A stretch of 64,000 bases of DNA, taken from JAUMBM01 sp964645715. Lineage in GTDB: Bacteria > Bacteroidota > Bacteroidia > Chitinophagales > Saprospiraceae. Position 1 is the first letter of the stretch. Every line of letters begins with the position of its first letter. Below, piece after piece: positions 25,751-35,145 of the stretch. The stretch is from the NCBI GenBank assembly GCA_964645715.1, contig CAZYAO010000009.1, positions 1 to 64,000 of the forward strand, read 5' to 3'. A program made the position numbers and the translations under genes. The notes below the pieces were generated by a model. That model was given only the letters and a program-made list of their open reading frames with translations, had not been told where the DNA came from and made no database searches.

Positions 25751-27175
25751 ATGACCAAGTGTTTTTACTACCGCATTTTTTTGGGAATCCTCACCTTTGG
25801 ATGTATGCCCGGAGGATTTTTGTCCGCTCAGGGCACTGAAAACGCAACTACAACGGATGCCTTTTACATACGTCGCATCTATGATATGTCGCTCACGCGA
25901 GGTAGTAGCTATGACTGGCTGGCGTACCTGACGCAACAAATCGGCGGCAGGCTGTCGGGCTCTCCGGAAGCAGCTGCTGCCGTCACGTATACGCAACAGA
26001 TGCTGGATACGCTTGGTCTTGATCGCGTATGGCTACAGCCGTGCATGGTGCCTCGCTGGGTACGCGGCGAGCCGGAGGAAGTGCGCATCGTCAACTCGGT
26101 GCAAATCGGGACGCAAGTGCTGCGCGGGCTGGCATTGGGCAATTCTGAGGGCACAGGGCCTGCCGGACTCACCGCCGAGGTCATTGAAGTAAAAAGCCTG
26201 GATGAGCTGGCGCAGCTGGGCACCGCCCGGCTGGCCGGCAAGATTGTCTTTTTCAACCGCCCTTTTGACCCCACCCAGCTCAATACTTTTGCCGCCTACG
26301 GCGGCGCTGTCGATCAGCGTGGCCTGGGGGCAAGCCGGGCAGCCCGCTATGGTGCCGTGGGTGTACTTGTTCGCTCCATGACCAGCCGCATAGATGAATT
26401 TCCGCATACGGGTGCTATGATGTACGAGGATGGCGTTCCGCAAATTCCGGCGATGGCCATCAGTACACTCGATGCTGAGTTGCTGAGCAGTCTGCTGCAA
26501 AAAGAGGTGGTCCGCGTGTATATGCGCAGCAGTTCACGTATGCTTTCGCCTGTCCTTTCTTACAATGTGATTGGTGAGATCCGGGGCAGCGAGCACCCGG
26601 AGGAGATTATTCTGGTGGGCGGTCACCTCGACTCCTGGGATATCGGCCAGGGTGCGCACGACGATGGTACAGGCTGCGTACAGGCAATGCAGGTGCTACA
26701 GACGCTCCGGCAACTGTCCTACAAGCCCCGGCGCACCATCCGCTGTGTCTTGTTTATGAATGAAGAAAATGGTCTGCAAGGAGGGCGCGTTTATGCTGAT
26801 AGTTCTAATGCGCAGGGCGAGTTTCATCTCGCTGCCATTGAGTCGGATCGCGGCGGATTTACCCCCCGTGGTTTCACCTGCGAGGGCGATGAGTCTGTCA
26901 TTGGTGCCTACTTCAAACGCCTGGGCGAGTGGCTGCCGCTGCTCGAACCCTATGGACTCAACCTGCGCCGGGGTGGCAGCGGTGCCGATATCAGTCCGCT
27001 CAAGTCACAAAAAGGACTGCTGCTGGGCTATGAGCCCGATTCTCAGCGGTATTTTGATTACCACCACGCTGCTTCAGATGTTTTTGAGACTGTCAACAAG
27101 CGCGAACTGGAGCTGGGGGCTGCTTCCATGACGGCTCTTGTTTATCTGCTGGATAAATATGGCCTGAAAGAATAA
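25751..27175 (+). CDS. Secreted M28 metallopeptidase, carboxypeptidase Q-like
   Basis: A 474-residue exported enzyme with a signal peptide (residues 1-26, cut near FLSAQG). The M28 zinc ligands are in GGHLDSWDIGQGAHDDGTG (His, bridging Asp) and MNEENGLQG (Glu-Glu). The Asp is in ESDRGGF and the last His is in FDYHHAASD. The GGHLDSWD.GQGA.DDG pattern is that of carboxypeptidase Q/PGCP-type dipeptidases rather than Aap leucine aminopeptidases. A PA-like insert probably covers residues about 110-230. It likely digests peptides in the periplasm or outside; no T9SS tail is present. Confidence 0.88.
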   Translation: MTKCFYYRIFLGILTFGCMPGGFLSAQGTENATTTDAFYIRRIYDMSLTRGSSYDWLAYLTQQIGGRLSGSPEAAAAVTYTQQMLDTLGLDRVWLQPCMVPRWVRGEPEEVRIVNSVQIGTQVLRGLALGNSEGTGPAGLTAEVIEVKSLDELAQLGTARLAGKIVFFNRPFDPTQLNTFAAYGGAVDQRGLGASRAARYGAVGVLVRSMTSRIDEFPHTGAMMYEDGVPQIPAMAISTLDAELLSSLLQKEVVRVYMRSSSRMLSPVLSYNVIGEIRGSEHPEEIILVGGHLDSWDIGQGAHDDGTGCVQAMQVLQTLRQLSYKPRRTIRCVLFMNEENGLQGGRVYADSSNAQGEFHLAAIESDRGGFTPRGFTCEGDESVIGAYFKRLGEWLPLLEPYGLNLRRGGSGADISPLKSQKGLLLGYEPDSQRYFDYHHAASDVFETVNKRELELGAASMTALVYLLDKYGLKE

Positions 27176-27323
27176 GGCTTCCGCAATCCCGGTAGTCCGG
27201 CAAGCAGCTCGCTGCGTGAAGGAAAGTATATCCGGTCCAAAGTGGCCATGACGGTCAAGCGTATTTATCGCGTAATTTTTATATAAAAACCTATACATTT
27301 ACGTTATTTAAATAAACACAGGT

Positions 27324-28967
27324 ATGAAGCCGTTTAGGTTATTGGCGTTTTGTCTGCTATTGCTACCCGGCTGGCTGGGAGCTCAGTATGCGCAGAGTAC
27401 ACATTTTACAATTGCACTGGACACGGTACAGGGTCCCCAGCCCAGTGACTACGTTGCCGCCCGCTCACTGGGTTTTGTATATGCACAACCTATTGGCAAC
27501 ACCAATGTAGCCAGTATATGTCTGGGAGGTTTCAAAAATTACAGAGACGCAGAGAGTCTCCTGCCTTCACTCAAGGCGACCTACCCCAAGGCGACTGTGG
27601 TGTCCAGGTCCTTGGCAGGCGGGCGTCCACTGCATGCGGTGCAGCTCAGCAGCAAGCCTTTCAATGAACCGATCGACTGGGATCACCTGATGAAGGTGGG
27701 CGATTTGTATGCTATTCTGGATGGCAATAACGTCCACGTCATACATCAGGTGTATGATGATCCTTCGCTCGCTACCCGCAAAGCTTACGAACTGCAACTC
27801 GACGGCTATCCCGAAGCCAGCGTGCGGCTTATCAATTCCGTACAGCTGATTGCCGTCGGCGATTTTGAAATGAACTACAAGCCTGCTTTCATTCCTATCG
27901 CCTCGGCAGGTGGCCGCAGTGAGCGATCGACAGCGGCTCGCAACAGCGAAAACCCCACAGAGCTGCCGGTCATTCGCAATACCACCAGACGCATGTCTAT
28001 CTTCGATCTTCAGCTGCTGCTGCGCGAAAAAGGCTACCTGCTGCAGTCTCCCGATGGTATTTACTCGCCAGAGACGGCCCGTGCCTATGAAGATATGGTC
28101 AATGAAGACAAGGAACTGATTAAGTACTCCCTGCTGGCAGAAGCTTTTCCTGTCAGCATCACCAATGACTATCGCGGCGATGCACTGGAAGAGGCCATTC
28201 TGGATTTACCAGATAACAACGCTGCACTCATAACCATACGCAGCAGCTCGCATCCGCTCGCCAATGCTTACTATGCCTACTACCTGTTCAGAAATAATGG
28301 CTCCCGCGCAGAAGTCAACCGCCTGATGAATCAGGCACTTCGCAATGCCTACGCCAATAAGGCTGCGCGGGATATTCCAATGGCTGTTGATTTACGCACC
28401 GACTACACTTACAGTGATCTCAGTCTGCTCATTGCGCACATATACTATCTTCACCTGGCATCCGGGCAATCTTATATCATCCCTTGCTGGCTCATCGGCT
28501 CCCATGCGTACGAGGCCGAGCAAGCGAGAGCAGATATTGAACGGGATCCGACGAATACGCTCAGCTACGAGACCTGCGATCCGTTTATGGAGTGGCCGGA
28601 AATCCAGCTGTTGTACGCCATAGCCAGCGATCTCAATGACGAAGATGTACTTGACCAAAATGAACTAAAGGCTTCTGCGGTTGACAGAGCTAAGCTCTAT
28701 CTGGCCGACAGCCCCGTCACCGCGCTGCAATTGCGACAACTGGACAACTGGCGCAGCTCCTTGTTCGATGAAATCAAAATATGGAGCGCCAAAGATCCTG
28801 TATTGCAGCGTATAGGCGATGCCCTCAAGCTTACTTTTTTACACGCGCAAATCCGGCTGGAGGCCTACTATGTCCAGCAGTCTTTCACGGACGAGGAGGC
28901 TCGCGGACTTGCACTGGCTACGCTCGACAGCATTGTCGGCTACCATTTGGCGAGATTTGCCGACTAA
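27324..28967 (+). CDS. Exported protein with SPOR-like and peptidoglycan-binding-like regions
   Basis: This 547-residue protein has a clear signal peptide (MKPFRLLAFCLLLLPGWLGAQ). Residues about 28-105 look like a SPOR-type fold: an alternating strand/helix with 'VYAQPIGNTNVASICLGGFKNYRDAESLLPSLKATYPKA'. Residues about 225-265 (RMSIFDLQLLLREKGYLLQ, then PDGIYSPETARAYEDM) match the PG_binding_1 pattern of two helices around a 'G.y.p.T..A' turn. The C-terminal 280 residues are helical and not recognised. A wall-associated role is inferred from these two weak matches. It lies 148 bp downstream of the M28 gene. Confidence 0.55.
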   Translation: MKPFRLLAFCLLLLPGWLGAQYAQSTHFTIALDTVQGPQPSDYVAARSLGFVYAQPIGNTNVASICLGGFKNYRDAESLLPSLKATYPKATVVSRSLAGGRPLHAVQLSSKPFNEPIDWDHLMKVGDLYAILDGNNVHVIHQVYDDPSLATRKAYELQLDGYPEASVRLINSVQLIAVGDFEMNYKPAFIPIASAGGRSERSTAARNSENPTELPVIRNTTRRMSIFDLQLLLREKGYLLQSPDGIYSPETARAYEDMVNEDKELIKYSLLAEAFPVSITNDYRGDALEEAILDLPDNNAALITIRSSSHPLANAYYAYYLFRNNGSRAEVNRLMNQALRNAYANKAARDIPMAVDLRTDYTYSDLSLLIAHIYYLHLASGQSYIIPCWLIGSHAYEAEQARADIERDPTNTLSYETCDPFMEWPEIQLLYAIASDLNDEDVLDQNELKASAVDRAKLYLADSPVTALQLRQLDNWRSSLFDEIKIWSAKDPVLQRIGDALKLTFLHAQIRLEAYYVQQSFTDEEARGLALATLDSIVGYHLARFAD

Positions 28968-29030
28968 TGGACTCGATGCAAAGATTTATCTGGGAACAGC
29001 CATTTTACTCACCATAATCATCCTGTCTCC

Positions 29031-29531
29031 ATGATTAATCAATTTTTTTTCACAGAAAATCAGCGATTTGGAACGTGGTCGCTCCTACTGGTGCTGGTCA
29101 TCTTTCCCTTTCTTTTCAGGCTTTATACACAAATTAAAAGCGGTGAGCCCTTGCTCAGCAGCGACAATATTGCACTGTTCGTGGGTTTGTTTGTCACAAT
29201 CGGCCTCGCCGTTTTTTTCTTCTCCCTGCAATTGCATACGCGCATCGATGCCAAGGGTATAGAAGTTCGTTTCGCCCCTGTCCACCAAAAGTGGGCCCGC
29301 TACGAGTGGGATAGCCTGCAGGCCGTCTATGTCCGCAAGTACAGCCCCCTGGGCGAATACGGCGGATGGGGTTTTAGGGGAACGGGTAGCAACAAGGCTT
29401 TGAATGTGTCCGGCAGCTATGGTATCCAGCTCGTTTTTTTAGACGGGCGGCGACTGCTGATAGGTACGCAGCAGGCCGAAGAGGCTGAGCGCGTGCTGCG
29501 AAAAATGAACCGGTATAAGACGCCTGACTGA
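29031..29531 (+). CDS. Small membrane protein with PH-like C-terminus
   Basis: A 166-residue protein with two N-terminal membrane helices (about 16-34 and 46-66). A beta-rich cytoplasmic domain follows: LHTRIDAKGIEVRFAPVHQKW, then a Gly-rich loop YGGWGFRGTGSN, and YGIQLVFLDGRRLLIGTQ. The pattern resembles bacterial PH-like domains of small Bacteroidota membrane proteins, but I cannot name the family. It starts 63 bp after the preceding gene and is probably co-transcribed with it. Confidence 0.6.
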   Translation: MINQFFFTENQRFGTWSLLLVLVIFPFLFRLYTQIKSGEPLLSSDNIALFVGLFVTIGLAVFFFSLQLHTRIDAKGIEVRFAPVHQKWARYEWDSLQAVYVRKYSPLGEYGGWGFRGTGSNKALNVSGSYGIQLVFLDGRRLLIGTQQAEEAERVLRKMNRYKTPD

Positions 29532-29544
29532 GAAGCAAGCGCGT

Positions 29545-29626
29545 TTTGCCACCGACGGTGGCAAAGCAGCCCGCATACCCGTAGTTTGTTTTCTGGTTTT
29601 TTAGAAAACCAGAAAACAAACTACGG
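29545..29626 (+). terminator. Hairpin pair before the DUF2723 gene
   Basis: A short stem (TTTGCCACC/GGTGGCAAA, 29545-29565) is followed by a 22-bp perfect inverted repeat (arms 29579-29600 and 29605-29626, loop TTAG). Both sit between the small membrane protein gene and the DUF2723 gene. Confidence 0.75.
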
Positions 29627-29797
29627 ATACCCACTTTTTATGTCCCCAAGAGGATGTTATTGTTTGGTAAAGGCCCTGTTGGTGACAATTTTTTTTAGCT
29701 TTGTGCTTTCTTATCAAGAAGGAAACCGGCCTGTTGTCGCGTATGCGCTACAACTATGTGCTGTCGGTTGTTAGCTCGATTAAAATCGTTCAATTAC

Positions 29798-32700
29798 ATG
29801 GGATCCACCAAAAGATTGCATCAGCTCACAGGATGGCTGGTCTTTGCCATCACGGCTACTGTTTTTTACATGACTGCTGAACGCACGGGGAGCCTGTGGG
29901 ACTGTGGGGAGTTTATCCTGGGGGCCTACAAGCTGCAAGTCGTTCACCCGCCGGGAGCACCTTTGTTTTTGCTGATCGGCCGTATGTTTACCTGGGTCGC
30001 TGAGTTGTTTAGCGACAATCCTGAAGACATTGCCTTTGCTGTCAACCTCATGTCCGGGCTTAGTACGGCTATGTCAGCCGCCTTCGTCGCCTGGATTACT
30101 ATCATGCTTGGCAAACTGGCGCTGGTTGGCCGAGAGCAGGACACGGATATGGGACAGGATATTGCACTCGCTGGTGCTGGTCTCGCAGGTGGTCTGGCCG
30201 CTGCTTTCGCAACCTCTATCTGGTTTTCTGCTGTGGAGGGCGAGGTCTATGCCATGTCTACATTTTTTACGGCGCTCACCATCTGGGCAATGATCAAGTG
30301 GTATGTGCTGCCGGATACCCCCAAAGCTGACCGCTGGATGCTTTTTGCAGTCTACGCTGCAGGACTCTCCATAGGGGTTCACTTGCTCAGCCTGCTGACC
30401 TTCCCCGCGCTGGCACTGTTCTATTACTTCAAAAAGTATAAAAATCATACAGTCGTAGGAGCCGGATTGGCCGCACTCGTGGGTGTGGTATTCATCTATG
30501 CTACCCAAAAGCTGGTCATTGTAGGCATCCCACAACTCTGGGCCTCTTTCGACCTCTTGATGGTCAATAGTTTTGGCCTGCCTTTTGATACGGGTATCAT
30601 TCCGACCCTGATTATTATCAGCGGTCTTCTGTACTTGGGTTTTCGGTACGCTCACCAGAAAAAAAGTGCTGTTCTCCAGCATATTGTCATGGGAGCTGCC
30701 CTGATGGTGATTTCTTATACGACGGCAGGTGTTGTGATTATTCGCGCTAATACTGATCCCCCGGTCAACATGAACCGCCCCAACGATCCGCTGCGTCTCA
30801 TGCCCTACATCAACCGGGAACAGTACGGTGAACGGCCACTGCTGCGCGGTCCGCAGTTCAATGCCGAGCCTACCAATACCACGGTCGAAGACCGCTATGG
30901 TCGCGTTGGTGACAGCTACGAGATCACCGATTACAAGATTTCTGTTGAGTATGACAACCGCGACAAAGTGTTGCTGCCGCGTATGAGCGACCCCACTATG
31001 GGGCGCCCGTCTCTCTATATGCAATGGATGGGGCTCGACCCCAATGACCGCCTGCCGGCAGGTCGCCCCAATGCTGCTGACAATGTCGGTTTCCTGATCA
31101 ATTATCAGCTGGGATGGATGTACTGGCGTTATTTTATGTGGAACTTTTCCGGCCGACAAAATGGCCAACAGGGCTTTGCTCCCTGGGATAAGTCCGCCGG
31201 TCACTGGATTACCGGTATCCAGCCGCTGGATGAAATGAGGCTGGGCGAACTGGATCTGCTCCCCAAATCACAGCGCGAAAATCCGGCACGCAACGTGTAC
31301 TACGCATTGCCGTTCTTGTTTGGCCTGCTAGGCATGCTTTTCCACTACCAACGCAATAGCAAAGACTTCCTCGGTCTGCTGGCGCTGTTCATTATTACAG
31401 GGGTCGGTATCATCATTTATACCAACCAACCGCCCAATGAACCGCGCGAGCGGGACTATGTTCTCGCTGGTTCTATTTTTACATACTGCATCTGGCTGGG
31501 CATGGGCGTCCTCTCGCTCTTCACCCTACTGGGCAACTTCCTGAAGTCAAAAAGCAGCCAACTGGGTGCTGCCGTACTGGCCTCAGCGCTGGTGCTGATT
31601 GCACCTGTACTCATGGGTACGCAAAATTATGACGATCACGATCGCTCGCAGCAGAGCGGTGCGCGCGATTATGCACGCAACTTCCTCGAATCCTGTGCTC
31701 CCAACGCTATCATTTTTACGTATGGTGACAACGATACGTATCCACTGTGGTATGCGCAGGAGGTCGAGGGGATCCGTACAGATGTGCGTGTTGTCAACCT
31801 GAGTCTGATTGCTGTTGACTGGTATATTGATCTGCTTCGCCGCAAGGTCAATGATTCTCCTGCAATCAAGATGTCTATCCCGTCTTCGGCGCTGTTGGGC
31901 AAGGCGCGCAACCAAGTCTTTTACTATAATCCGGCCGGTGCCGATCAGGAACAGAGCCTGCAGGCGTTCATGCGCTATATAGGCGAGGATCATCCTATAC
32001 AGGCGGGCAGTGGTCGTACACTGGAAAGCCACTACACCACACGGAATGTCTACCTGCCTGTCGATCGCGAACAGGCCATACGTGCGGGGCTTGTCAGCGA
32101 TGCGGATACAGCTGAGATTGTCGACAGAATCCCCGTCAAGGTCAATGATACGCAGCTGCTGAAAGATGATATTGCGGTACTCGATATCATTGCCAGTAAC
32201 TTGTGGGAGCGCCCGATTTATTTTGCCGTCACTTGCCGGCCAGAGAAACTCTTTGGTATGGATGATTATATGCGACTCGAAGGCTTAGGGCTTCGTTTCA
32301 CACCTGTAAAACGTCCGAGCCAGTCGGAGTATGGCATCCTTGGCAGCGGCCGCGTCGATGGTGAGAAGACCTACGATATCGTCATGAATAAGTGGGCATG
32401 GGGCAATTTTGATAAGGTGGACACCTACGCTAACAGTAGCTATGGTCCAAGTGTGCAGAGTATGCAACTCGTTATTCGTCGTGCAGCCTTGCAGCTCATC
32501 GCTGCCGGCAAAAAAGATAAGGCCATCGCACTGGCAGATAAGTACTTCGAGGCATTCCCACACATGAATTTCCCCTACGATTACCGTACGATGTATATGC
32601 TTACGGTGTATTTCTCTGCAGATGCCTATGAAAAGGCAAAACCACACATGAAAATTTTGGCAGAGGAACTAGCCCAACAGCTCAACTACTACGCTTCTGT

Positions 32701-32884
32701 TTCTACCAATATTTTCACCGCCAGCTTTGAGCGGGAGGCAGGTATTAGTCGGCAAATGGCCAATGCTCTCTATATCGAGGCAACTAAGGCAAAAGATGAT
32801 AAATTTGCCGAAGAGCTGCAACAGCTTTTTAAAGGCTATCTCGACGAAAGACCTGCACCTGAGGCAGCTCCGCCAGCTGAGTAG
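29798..32884 (+). CDS. DUF2723 family membrane protein (GT-C-like glycosyltransferase)
   Basis: A 1028-residue protein. The N-terminal half is polytopic, and the conserved DUF2723 start is visible: TERTGSLWDCGEFILGAYKL then QVVHPPGAPLFLLIGRMF. The paired Asp/Glu near residue 35 sits in the first periplasmic loop, as in GT-C glycosyltransferases. A second membrane block lies at about 500-610, followed by a soluble C-terminal domain (about 620-1028) with FTYGDNDTYPLWYAQEVEGIR. DUF2723 proteins are thought to glycosylate surface or secreted proteins in Bacteroidota. The ATG at 29798 was chosen over 29756 because it fits the family start. A -7-like TAGCTTTG lies at 29696-29703. Confidence 0.88.
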   Translation: MGSTKRLHQLTGWLVFAITATVFYMTAERTGSLWDCGEFILGAYKLQVVHPPGAPLFLLIGRMFTWVAELFSDNPEDIAFAVNLMSGLSTAMSAAFVAWITIMLGKLALVGREQDTDMGQDIALAGAGLAGGLAAAFATSIWFSAVEGEVYAMSTFFTALTIWAMIKWYVLPDTPKADRWMLFAVYAAGLSIGVHLLSLLTFPALALFYYFKKYKNHTVVGAGLAALVGVVFIYATQKLVIVGIPQLWASFDLLMVNSFGLPFDTGIIPTLIIISGLLYLGFRYAHQKKSAVLQHIVMGAALMVISYTTAGVVIIRANTDPPVNMNRPNDPLRLMPYINREQYGERPLLRGPQFNAEPTNTTVEDRYGRVGDSYEITDYKISVEYDNRDKVLLPRMSDPTMGRPSLYMQWMGLDPNDRLPAGRPNAADNVGFLINYQLGWMYWRYFMWNFSGRQNGQQGFAPWDKSAGHWITGIQPLDEMRLGELDLLPKSQRENPARNVYYALPFLFGLLGMLFHYQRNSKDFLGLLALFIITGVGIIIYTNQPPNEPRERDYVLAGSIFTYCIWLGMGVLSLFTLLGNFLKSKSSQLGAAVLASALVLIAPVLMGTQNYDDHDRSQQSGARDYARNFLESCAPNAIIFTYGDNDTYPLWYAQEVEGIRTDVRVVNLSLIAVDWYIDLLRRKVNDSPAIKMSIPSSALLGKARNQVFYYNPAGADQEQSLQAFMRYIGEDHPIQAGSGRTLESHYTTRNVYLPVDREQAIRAGLVSDADTAEIVDRIPVKVNDTQLLKDDIAVLDIIASNLWERPIYFAVTCRPEKLFGMDDYMRLEGLGLRFTPVKRPSQSEYGILGSGRVDGEKTYDIVMNKWAWGNFDKVDTYANSSYGPSVQSMQLVIRRAALQLIAAGKKDKAIALADKYFEAFPHMNFPYDYRTMYMLTVYFSADAYEKAKPHMKILAEELAQQLNYYASVSTNIFTASFEREAGISRQMANALYIEATKAKDDKFAEELQQLFKGYLDERPAPEAAPPAE

Positions 32885-32890
32885 ACCGTA

Positions 32891-32966
32891 TTTTTTCGCC
32901 GCTTCCTGCGGAAAAACACACATTCAATAAGCACTTTTTGGCGGCCTTAGCCGCCAAAAAGTGCTT
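32891..32966 (+). terminator. Hairpin pair between DUF2723 gene and rpiB
   Basis: A 9-bp stem with one mismatch (32891-32899 with 32908-32916) is followed by a perfect 17-bp stem (32929-32945 with 32950-32966, loop CTTA) that has the TTTTTGGCGGC core. The T-run is inside the arm, as in bidirectional terminators. Confidence 0.8.
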
Positions 32967-32985
32967 TACTAATATTATTTGGATT

Positions 32986-33417
32986 ATGAAAATCGCAATC
33001 GGATGTGATCATGCCGGCTTTGTCTATAAAGCCAATATCGTACAGTTACTGACAGACAGAGGCATCGAAGTACTTGATTTTGGCACCAATGATACCGGGT
33101 CTGTTGATTACCCCGATTTTGCACACCCCGTAGCACAGGCTGTCAGCACCGGTGAAGCACAACTGGGAATCGTTTTGTGCGGCAGTGGCAACGGAGTAGC
33201 CATGACTGTCAACAAATATCAGGCCATCAGGGCTGCGCTGTGCTGGACGGAGGAGCTGGCAACCTTGGCCCGGCAGCACAATGATGCTAATATTCTGGCT
33301 ATACCTGCACGCTTTGTGAGTGTAGAGACAGCACTGGCAATGACCGTACAATTCCTTGATACGCCCTTTGAGGGCGGACGCCATGGCCAGCGTGTAGAGA
33401 AAATTTCCTGTTGCTAA
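32986..33417 (+). CDS. rpiB: Ribose 5-phosphate isomerase B
   Basis: A 143-residue RpiB/LacAB-family isomerase. The N-terminal substrate motif is IAIGCDHAGF, the catalytic Cys is in VLCGSGNGVAMTVNK, and NDANILAIPARF and FEGGRHGQRVEKI close the family fold. It interconverts ribose 5-phosphate and ribulose 5-phosphate in the pentose phosphate pathway. The ATG at 32986 was chosen because upstream codons overlap the hairpin. The next gene, an M28 peptidase, starts 33 bp downstream and probably shares the transcript. Confidence 0.94.
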   Translation: MKIAIGCDHAGFVYKANIVQLLTDRGIEVLDFGTNDTGSVDYPDFAHPVAQAVSTGEAQLGIVLCGSGNGVAMTVNKYQAIRAALCWTEELATLARQHNDANILAIPARFVSVETALAMTVQFLDTPFEGGRHGQRVEKISCC

Positions 33418-33450
33418 TTCCTTTTTTTCTTATCTCAATCACACCTCATC

Positions 33451-35043
33451 ATGAAGATTTTTTCAGCCTTGGTGCTATCCCTGCTGTTTGCACAGGCAAG
33501 CTATGCGCAGCTCTCCCGCCCGACTGATGTTGATGTTGCCCGTACGCTGGCATCCACCATTACGCCTGTTGAACTGGAGCGCCACCTCACCCAGATTGCT
33601 TCCGAAGAGTTTGAAGGCCGCGAAACAGGTACCGCAGGCCAGCGAAAAGCAGCTGAGTACATCGCCAGTGTATTCAGTTCTTACGGCCTCCCACCCGCTG
33701 TGGGCGACAGTAGCTACTTCCAGCGTATTTCTTTCATCGCAGAGACATGGGCTGAAATCAATATGATGGTTGGAAATGAGAGTATTCGCCACCTTTGGGA
33801 GTACTACTCCATTCCAAGCCAAAATGCAAGTCGTGAGTCCTTTAGCACCAATGAAGTTGTCTTCTTGGGCTATGGCATCGACGATCCGTTGTACAACGAC
33901 TATGCAGACCAGGATGTCAAAGGAAAAACGATTCTCATATATGCCGGCGAACCGCTCAATGCCGATGGCTATTCACTGCTAACCAACGATACCAGCCGTA
34001 CCGCCTGGACCAGCGATCCTACCCTCAAACTTCGCGCTGCGCACAGGCATGGAGCAGCCATGGTCATGATTATCGACCCGGATTTCCGCCGCAATGTGGA
34101 TCAGGTACGCAGAGAAATTCTCAATAACCGGCTTCGCATGGGATGGAGTGCCAATCCGGCTGACAATTTCGCCAACAGTGTATACCTGTCCTCAGAGGCC
34201 GCACGCAAAATTCTGGGTAAGTCATTCAATGCTGTTGTCAACGCGCGTACCCGCATCGAGCGTACCGCCAAGCCTCGCCCTGTTACTTTTCCCGCAAAAT
34301 TGTCCTTCGTGCAGCGCAAAAATGTACGCGAACTACTCGGAGAGAACGTACTCGGTTTTGTAGAAGGCAGCGACCCTGCTCTCAAAGATGAAGTGCTGGT
34401 CATCACTGCTCACTACGATCACCTCGGTCGCCGCGGCGACGGCATCTATTTTGGTGCCGATGACAATGGCTCCGGTACCTCTACCGTACTGGAAGTAGCA
34501 CAGGCATTTGCGGAGGCTCGCAAGCTCGGCTATGGCCCTCGCCGAAGTGTCCTCTTCCTGCTGGTCTCCGGTGAAGAAAAAGGCTTGCTGGGTTCTGAGT
34601 ATTATGTCAATTATCCTGTATTCCCGCTGGAGAACACCATCGCTAATATCAATATCGATATGGTGGGCAGGATCGACCCACAGCACGAACAAAATCCAAA
34701 CTACATCTACGTCATTGGTTCTGACAGGCTGAGCTCCGAGTTGCACACCATCAATGAGGAGGCCAATGCTACTTATACGCAGTTGGAACTCGACTATACT
34801 TACAATGCAGAGAGTGATCCCAATCGCTACTACTACCGCTCAGATCACTACAATTTTGCTGAAAGAGGTATCCCGGCAATCTTTTATTTCAACGGCACCC
34901 ATGCCGACTACCACCGCACCACCGATACAGTTGACAAAATCCAGTTCGAGAAAATGGCAACCATCGGTAAGCTCGTTTTCCATACTGCCTGGGAACTTTC
35001 CAATCGGGACAAACGCATTGTTGTGGACAAGGCCTCCAAATAA
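33451..35043 (+). CDS. Secreted M28 family metallopeptidase
   Basis: A 530-residue exported protein with a signal peptide (MKIFSALVLSLLFAQASYAQ). The catalytic M28 domain lies in the second half: ITAHYDHLG (His), GADDNGSGTS (bridging Asp), VSGEEKGLLGS (Glu-Glu), NIDMVGRID (Asp) and RSDHYNFAERGIPAIFYF (His). A PA-like insert is likely at residues about 110-270 (VFLGYGIDDPLYNDYADQ, then DVKGKTILIYAGEP). It is unlike the carboxypeptidase Q-type enzyme encoded at 25.8 kb and closer to the aminopeptidase-like M28 proteins. No sorting tail is present. Confidence 0.9.
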   Translation: MKIFSALVLSLLFAQASYAQLSRPTDVDVARTLASTITPVELERHLTQIASEEFEGRETGTAGQRKAAEYIASVFSSYGLPPAVGDSSYFQRISFIAETWAEINMMVGNESIRHLWEYYSIPSQNASRESFSTNEVVFLGYGIDDPLYNDYADQDVKGKTILIYAGEPLNADGYSLLTNDTSRTAWTSDPTLKLRAAHRHGAAMVMIIDPDFRRNVDQVRREILNNRLRMGWSANPADNFANSVYLSSEAARKILGKSFNAVVNARTRIERTAKPRPVTFPAKLSFVQRKNVRELLGENVLGFVEGSDPALKDEVLVITAHYDHLGRRGDGIYFGADDNGSGTSTVLEVAQAFAEARKLGYGPRRSVLFLLVSGEEKGLLGSEYYVNYPVFPLENTIANINIDMVGRIDPQHEQNPNYIYVIGSDRLSSELHTINEEANATYTQLELDYTYNAESDPNRYYYRSDHYNFAERGIPAIFYFNGTHADYHRTTDTVDKIQFEKMATIGKLVFHTAWELSNRDKRIVVDKASK

Positions 35044-35053
35044 AGGTGCTCTC

Positions 35054-35145
35054 TTGTCATTTTTTCACCGGAGATGACAAAATGAAATACCGAAAAAACA
35101 TTGGGCTTTCGATTGTTTCAACAATCGAAAGCCCAACGTTTTTTC
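35054..35145. terminator. Hairpin pair between the convergent M28 and 1172-residue protein genes
   Basis: A 7-bp stem TTGTCAT/ATGACAA (35054-35080) precedes a 26-bp stem with a single mismatch (35092-35117 with 35120-35145). Because the long stem begins with GAAAAAAC and ends with GTTTTTTC, it can stop transcripts from both directions. It overlaps the stop codon of the minus-strand gene by 2 nt. Confidence 0.88.

Noticed and set aside
25114..25751. Genomic island inserted at tRNA-Cys
   Set aside because: No integrase, no duplicated tRNA end and no mobile gene follows; the downstream genes are typical for the phylum.
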